From NCBI RefSeq assembly GCF_035083965.1, contig NC_089726.1:16001501-16065500 (forward strand): a stretch of DNA of 64,000 nucleotides, written 5' to 3'. Both the position numbers and the translations under genes were made by a program. Every line of letters begins with the position of its first letter. Positions within the stretch are counted from its first letter, which is position 1. Shown here piece by piece: positions 57,801-64,000 of this stretch. The stretch comes from Branchiostoma lanceolatum (lineage: Eukaryota > Chordata > Leptocardii > Amphioxiformes > Branchiostomatidae). Below the pieces are notes generated by a model. That model was not told the DNA's origin and did no database searches. It saw nothing but the letters and a program-made list of their open reading frames with translations.

Positions 57801-60800
57801 GCGGCCTCGATTGCGGCCTCGATTGCGGCCTCGATTGCTAAATGTATGCCGAAGGTATAGATCGAAGGTACTTTTTTTTTACTTTGCGGCATAGATTGCG
57901 GTCCAGATTGGCGACCGTAGTACTCAGGTCTAAAATCGTCAGGATGCCGAAACTTTCCTGTCTTATCCTGTCAGACATGAACAAGCTTTCATCTCTAATG
58001 CTTTGTATATCAGGTGGGATCGATCGAAGGTAATTTTCTAATTTGCGGCCTCGATTGCGGCCTCGATTGCGGCCTCGATTGCTAAATGTATGCCGAAGGT
58101 ATAGATCGAAGGTACTTTTTTTTTTACTTTGCGGCATAGATTGCGATCTAGATTGGCGACCGTAGTACTCAGGTCTAAAATCGCTAGGATGCCGAAACTT
58201 TCCTGTCTTATCCTGTCAGACATGAACAAGCTTTCATCTCTAATGCTTTGTATATCAGGTGGGATCGATCGAAGGTAATTTTCTTATTTGCGGCCTCGAT
58301 TGCGGCCTCGATTGCGGCCTCGATTGCTAAATGTATGCCGAATGTATAGATCGATGGTACTTTTTTTTTACTTTGCGGCATAGATTGCGGTCCAGATTGG
58401 CGACCGTAGGACTCAGGTCTAAAAGGCGTGTAAGTCCGACAATCGCTTGGATGCCGAAATTTTCCTGTCTTATCCTGTCAGACATGAACAAGCTTTCATC
58501 TCAAATGCTTTGTATATCAGGTGGGATCGATCGAAGGTACTTTTCTAATTTCCGGCCTCGATTGCGGCCTCGATTGCTAAATGTATGCCGAAGGTATAGA
58601 TCAAAGGTACTTTTTTTTTTACTTTGCGGCATAGATTGCGGTCTAGATTGGCGACCGTAGTACTCAGGTCTAAAAGGCGTGTAAGTCCGACAATCGCTAG
58701 GATGCCGAAACTTTCCTGTCTTATCCTGTCAGACATGAACAAGCTTTCATCTCAAATGCTTTGTATATCAGGTGGGATCGATCGAAGGTACTTTTTGACT
58801 TTGCGGCCTCGATTGCGGCCTCGATTGCTAAATGTATGCCGAAGGTATAGATCGAAGGTACTTTTTTTTTTACTTTGCGGCATAGATTGCGGTCTAGATT
58901 GGCGACCGTAGTACTCAGGTCTAAAATCGCTAGGATGCCGAAATTTTCCTGTCTTATCCTGTCAGACATGAACAAGCTTTCATCTCTAATGCTTTGTATA
59001 TCAGGTGGGATCGATCGAAGGTACTTTTTTACTTTGCGGCCTCGATTGCGGCCTCGATTGCTAAATATATGCCGAATATATAGATCGATGGTACTTTTTT
59101 TTTTTACTTTGCGGCATAGATTGCGGTCTAGATTGGCGACCGTAGTACTCAGGTCTAAAAGGCGTGTAAGTCCGACAATCGCTAGGATGCCGAAACTTTC
59201 CTGTCTTATCCTGTCAGACATGAACAAGCTTTCATCTCAAATGCTTTGTATATCAGGTGGGATCGATCGAAGGTACTTTTCTAATTTCCGGCCTCGATTG
59301 CGGCCTCGATTGCTAAATGTATGCCGAAGGTATAGATCAAAGGTACTTTTTTTAACTTTGCGGCATAGATTGCGGTCTAGATTGGCGACCGTAGTACTCG
59401 GGTCTAAAAGGCGTGTAAGTCCAACAATCGCTAGGATGCCGAAACTTTGCTGTCTTATCCTGTCAGACATGAACAAGCTTTCATCTCAAATGCTTTGTAT
59501 ATCAGGTGGGATCGATCGAAGGTACTTTTTTACTTTGCGGCCTCGATTGCGGCCTCGATTGCGGCCTCGATTGCTAAATGTATGCCGAAGGTATAGATCG
59601 AAGGTACTTTTTTTTTACTTTGCGGCATAGATTGCGGTCCAGATTGGCGACCGTAGTACTCAGGTCTAAAATCGTCAGGATGCCGAAACTTTCCTGTCTT
59701 ATCCTGTCAGACATGAACAAGCTTTCATCTCTAATGCTTTGTATATCAGGTGGGATCGATCGAAGGTAATTTTCTAATTTGCGGCCTCGATTGCGGCCTC
59801 GATTGCGGCCTCGATTGCTAAATGTATGCCGAAGGTATAGATCGAAGGTACTTTTTTTTTTACTTTGCGGCATAGATTGCGATCTAGATTGGCGACCGTA
59901 GTACTCAGGTCTAAAATCGCTAGGATGCCGAAACTTTCCTGTCTTATCCTGTCAGACATGAACAAGCTTTCATCTCTAATGCTTTGTATATCAGGTGGGA
60001 TCGATCGAAGGTAATTTTCTTATTTGCGGCCTCGATTGCGGCCTCGATTGCGGCCTCGATTGCTAAATGTATGCCGAATGTATAGATCGATGGTACTTTT
60101 TTTTTACTTTGCGGCATAGATTGCGGTCCAGATTGGCGACCGTAGGACTCAGGTCTAAAAGGCGTGTAAGTCCGACAATCGCTTGGATGCCGAAATTTTC
60201 CTGTCTTATCCTGTCAGACATGAACAAGCTTTCATCTCAAATGCTTTGTATATCAGGTGGGATCGATCGAAGGTACTTTTCTAATTTCCGGCCTCGATTG
60301 CGGCCTCGATTGCTAAATGTATGCCGAAGGTATAGATCAAAGGTACTTTTTTTTTTACTTTGCGGCATAGATTGCGGTCTAGATTGGCGACCGTAGTACT
60401 CAGGTCTAAAAGGCGTGTAAGTCCGACAATCGCTAGGATGCCGAAACTTTCCTGTCTTATCCTGTCAGACATGAACAAGCTTTCATCTCAAATGCTTTGT
60501 ATATCAGGTGGGATCGATCGAAGGTACTTTTTGACTTTGCGGCCTCGATTGCGGCCTCGATTGCTAAATGTATGCCGAAGGTATAGATCGAAGGTACTTT
60601 TTTTTTTACTTTGCGGCATAGATTGCGGTCTAGATTGGCGACCGTAGTACTCAGGTCTAAAATCGCTAGGATGCCGAAATTTTCCTGTCTTATCCTGTCA
60701 GACATGAACAAGCTTTCATCTCTAATGCTTTGTATATCAGGTGGGATCGATCGAAGGTACTTTTTTACTTTGCGGCCTCGATTGCGGCCTCGATTGCTAA

Positions 60801-63800
60801 ATATATGCCGAATATATAGATCGATGGTACTTTTTTTTTTACTTTGCGGCATAGATTGCGGTCTAGATTGGCGACCGTAGTACTCAGGTCTAAAAGGCGT
60901 GTAAGTCCGACAATCGCTAGGATGCCGAAACTTTCCTGTCTTATCCTGTCAGACATGAACAAGCTTTCATCTCAAATGCTTTGTATATCAGGTGGGATCG
61001 ATCGAAGGTACTTTTCTAATTTCCGGCCTCGATTGCGGCCTCGATTGCTAAATGTATGCCGAAGGTATAGATCAAAGGTACTTTTTTTAACTTTGCGGCA
61101 TAGATTGCGGTCTAGATTGGCGACCGTAGTACTCGGGTCTAAAAGGCGTGTAAGTCCGACAATCGCTAGGATGCCGAAACTTTGCTGTCTTATCCTGTCA
61201 GACATGAACAAGCTTTCATCTCTAAAGCTTTGTATATCAGGTGGGATCGATCGAAGGTAATTTTCTAATTTGCGGCGTCGATTGCGGCCTCGATTGCGGC
61301 CTCGATTGCTAAATGTATGCCGAAGGTATAGATCGAAGGTACTTTTTTTTTACTTTGCGGCATAGATTGCGGTCTAGATTGGCGACCGTAGTACTCAGGT
61401 CTAAAATCGCTAGGATGCCGAAACTTTCCTGTCTTATCCTGTCAGACATGAACAAGCTTTCATCTCTAATGCTTTGTATATCAGGTGGGATCGATCGAAG
61501 GTAATTTTCTTATTTGGGGCCTCGATTGCGGCCTCGATTGCGGCCTCGATTGCTAAATGTATGCCGAATGTATAGATCGATGGTACTTTTTTTTTACTTT
61601 GCGGCATAGATTGCGGTCCAGATTGGCAACCGTAGGACTCAGGTCTAAAAGGCGTGTAAGTCCGACAATCGCTAGGATGCCGAAACTTTCCTGTCTTATC
61701 CTGTCAGACATGAACAAGCTTTCATCTCAAATGCTTTGTATATCAGGTGGGATCGATCGAAGGTACTTTTCTAATTTCCGGCCTCGATTGCGGCCTCGAT
61801 TGCTAAATGTATGCCGAAGGTATAGATCAAAGGTACTTTTTTTTTTACTTTGCGGCATAGATTGCGGTCTACATTGGCGACCGTAGTACTCAGGTCTAAA
61901 AGGCGTGTAAGTCCGACAATCGCTAGGATGCCGAAATTTTCCTGTCTTATCCTGTCAGACATGAACAAGCTTTCATCTCAAATGCTTTGTATATCAGGTG
62001 GGATCGATCGAAGGTACTTTTCTAATTTCCGGCCTCGATTGCGGCCTCGATTGCTAAATGTATGCCGAAGGTATAGATCAAAGGTACTTTTTTTTTTACT
62101 TTGCGGCATAGATTGCGGTCTAGATTGGCGACCGTAGTACTCAGGTCTAAAAGGCGTGTAAGTCCGACAATCGCTAGGATGCCGAAACTTTCCTGTCTTA
62201 TCCTGTCAGACATGAACAAGCTTTCATCTCAAATGCTTTGTATATCAGGTGGGATCGATCGAAGGTACTTTTTTACTTTGCGGCCTCGATTGCGGCCTCG
62301 ATTGCTAAATGTATGCCGAACGTATAGATCGAAGGTACTTTTTTTTTTACTTCGCGGCATAGATTGCGGTCTAGATTGGCGACCGTAGTACTCAGGTCTA
62401 AAATCGTCAGGATGCCGAAACTTTCCTGTCTTATCCTGTCAGACATGAACAAGCTTTCATCTCTAATGCTTTGTATATCAGGTGGGATCGATCGAAGGTA
62501 CTTTTTTACTTTGCGGCCTCGATTGCGGCCTCGATTGCTAAATATATGCCGAATATACAGATCGATGGTACTTTTTTTTTTTACTTTGCGGCATAGATTG
62601 CGGTCTAGATTGGCGACCGTAGTACTCAGGTCTAAAAGGCGTGTAAGTCCGACAATCGCTAGGATGCCGAAACTTTCCTGTCTTATCCTGTCAGACATGA
62701 ACAAGCTTTCATCTCAAATGCTTTGTATATCAGGTGGGATCGATCGAAGGTACTTTTCTAATTTCCGGCCTCGATTGCGGCCTCGATTGCTAAATGTATG
62801 CCGAAGGTATAGATCAAAGGTACTTTTTTTAACTTTGCGGCATAGATTGCGGTCTAGATTGGCGACCGTAGTACTCGGGTCTAAAAGGCGTGTAAGTCCA
62901 ACAATCGCTAGGATGCCGAAACTTTGCTGTCTTATCCTGTCAGACATGAACAAGCTTTCATCTCAAATGCTTTGTATATCAGGTGGGATCGATCGAAGGT
63001 ACTTTTTTACTTTGCGGCCTCGATTGCGGCCTCGATTGCGGCCTCGATTGCTAAATGTATGCCGAAGGTATAGATCGAAGGTACTTTTTTTTTACTTTGC
63101 GGCATAGATTGCGGTCCAGATTGGCGACCGTAGTACTCAGGTCTAAAATCGTCAGGATGCCGAAACTTTCCTGTCTTATCCTGTCAGACATGAACAAGCT
63201 TTCATCTCTAATGCTTTGTATATCAGGTGGGATCGATCGAAGGTAAGTTTCTTATTTGCGGCCTCGATTGCGGCCTCGATTGCGGCCTCGATTGCTAAAT
63301 GTATGCCGAATGTATAGATCGATGGTACTTTTTTTTTACTTTGCGGCATAGATTGCGGTCCAGATTGGCGACCGTAGGACTCAGGTCTAAAAGGCGTGTA
63401 AGTCCGACAATCGCTAGGATGCCGAAATTTTCCTGTCTTATCCTGTCAGACATGAACAAGCTTTCATCTCAAATGCTTTGTATATCAGGTGGGATCGATC
63501 GAAGGTACTTTTTTAATTTCCGGCCTCGATTGCGGCCTCGATTGCTAAATGTATGCCGAAGGTATAGATCAAAGGTACTTTTTTTTTTTACTTTGCGGCA
63601 TAGATTGCGGTCTAGATTGGCGACCGTAGTACTCAGGTCTAAAAGGCGTGTAAGTCCGACAATCGCTAGGATGCCGAAACTTTCCTGTCTTATCCTGTCA
63701 GACATGAACAAGCTTTCATCTCAAATGCTTTGTATATCAGGTAGGATCGATCGAAGGTAATTTTCTAATTTGCGGCCTCGATTGCGGCCTCGATTGCGGC

Positions 63801-64000
63801 CTCGATTGCGGCCTCGATTGCTAAATGTATGCCGAAGGTAAAGATCGAAGGTACTTTTTTTTTTACTTTGCGGCATAGATTGCGATCTAGATTGGCGACC
63901 GTAGTACTCAGGTCTAAAATCGCTAGGATGCCGAAACTTTCCTGTCTTATCCTGTCAGACATGGACAAGCTTTCATCTCTAATGCTTTGTATATCAGGTG
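48885..64000. repeat. Satellite array, about 60 monomers of 235-280 bp, running off the window
   Basis: Each monomer holds, in order: a T-tract of 7-12 bases, TTGCGGCATAGATTGCGG, GGCGACCGTAGTACTCAGG, optionally an 18-bp block GGCGTGTAAGTCCGACAA, GGATGCCGAAACTTTCCTG, CAGACATGAACAAGCTTTCA, GGATCGATCGAAGG, then two to six copies of the 12-mer GCGGCCTCGATT, and GCTAAATGTATGCC. Monomers differ mainly in the 18-bp block, the 12-mer count and a linker (TTTTTTACTTTGC or TTTTCTAATTTCC). Long frames on both strands (RPRLRPRL, GRNRGRNRG) come from the repeat and have no independent support as genes. The array keeps the same orientation throughout. Confidence 0.95.
55759..63711. repeat. Higher-order repeat of about 1.74 kb within the satellite
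   Basis: Corresponding diagnostic monomers (T-tract ending TTTTTTTAACTTTGC, then ACTTTGCTGTCTTATCC) recur around 55950, 57695, 59430, 61165 and 62910, with spacings of 1742, 1736, 1735 and 1742 bp, about seven monomers. A subset of variants (GTCCGACAATCG with CTAAAGCTTTG) is shared only by the copies 5213 bp apart (55.9 and 61.1 kb), so three units form a larger period. Confidence 0.8.

Noticed and set aside
48885..64000. Dozens of long reading frames in both directions across the satellite
   Set aside because: They recur with the monomer, appear on both strands, and have low-complexity content (RPRLRPRL, GRNRGRNRG). No splice, promoter or domain support.

Overview
This is a window of animal nuclear DNA. 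Its genes are split by GT-AG introns, intergenic and intronic sequence is AT-rich and full of foldback elements, and there is no sign of bacterial gene organisation. The three conserved genes resemble vertebrate proteins at a distance expected of an invertebrate deuterostome. Together with the SINE, foldback and LINE remnants, this makes a cephalochordate (amphioxus, Branchiostoma-like) genome my best guess; that is inference, not proof.

Layout. (1) 450-4564, minus strand: a complete seven-exon cytochrome P450 gene of the CYP2 type, with a membrane anchor, I-helix, ExxR and haem-cysteine motifs. (2) 5330-6840: a tRNA-derived SINE, a partial second copy, and other repeats. (3) 7556-16439, plus strand: a complete CDK20 (cell-cycle-related kinase) gene in ten coding exons. 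Its 4 kb seventh intron holds a DNA transposon that itself carries a second transposon with about 25-bp terminal inverted repeats. (4) 20773-29030, minus strand: a complete four-exon SLC35A2-type UDP-galactose transporter gene, whose introns hold at least four foldback elements and a LINE reverse-transcriptase remnant. (5) 29430-34110: a graveyard of repeats, a possible first exon of an unidentified gene at 31034, a 13-bp and a 9-bp minisatellite, and another LINE remnant. (6) About 34505-43197: a large inverted duplication. Each arm (about 3.3-3.5 kb) carries one copy of a two-coding-exon gene for a secreted proline-rich repeat protein, transcribed outward from matching TATA promoters with about 1.95 kb of spacer between the arms. 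(7) 43435-48823: a 21-22 bp minisatellite split by a 190-bp almost perfect palindrome, further inverted repeats, and a LINE (ORF1 and endonuclease remnants) interrupted by a dispersed repeat and then by a second copy of the CDK20-intron DNA transposon. (8) About 48885-64000: a satellite array of roughly 235-280 bp monomers, running off the end of the window, with an internal 12-bp repeat and a higher-order period near 1.74 kb, itself nested in a 5.2 kb period.

The conserved genes are not an operon-like group; they act separately in oxidative metabolism, ciliary kinase signalling and Golgi nucleotide-sugar import. The features most worth a second look are the mirror-image proline-rich gene pair, the 190-bp palindrome, the nested transposon structure that can be read by comparing two copies, and the higher-order satellite. 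All coordinates of exons were read by eye from splice consensus and reading-frame continuity; no alignment or database search was run.
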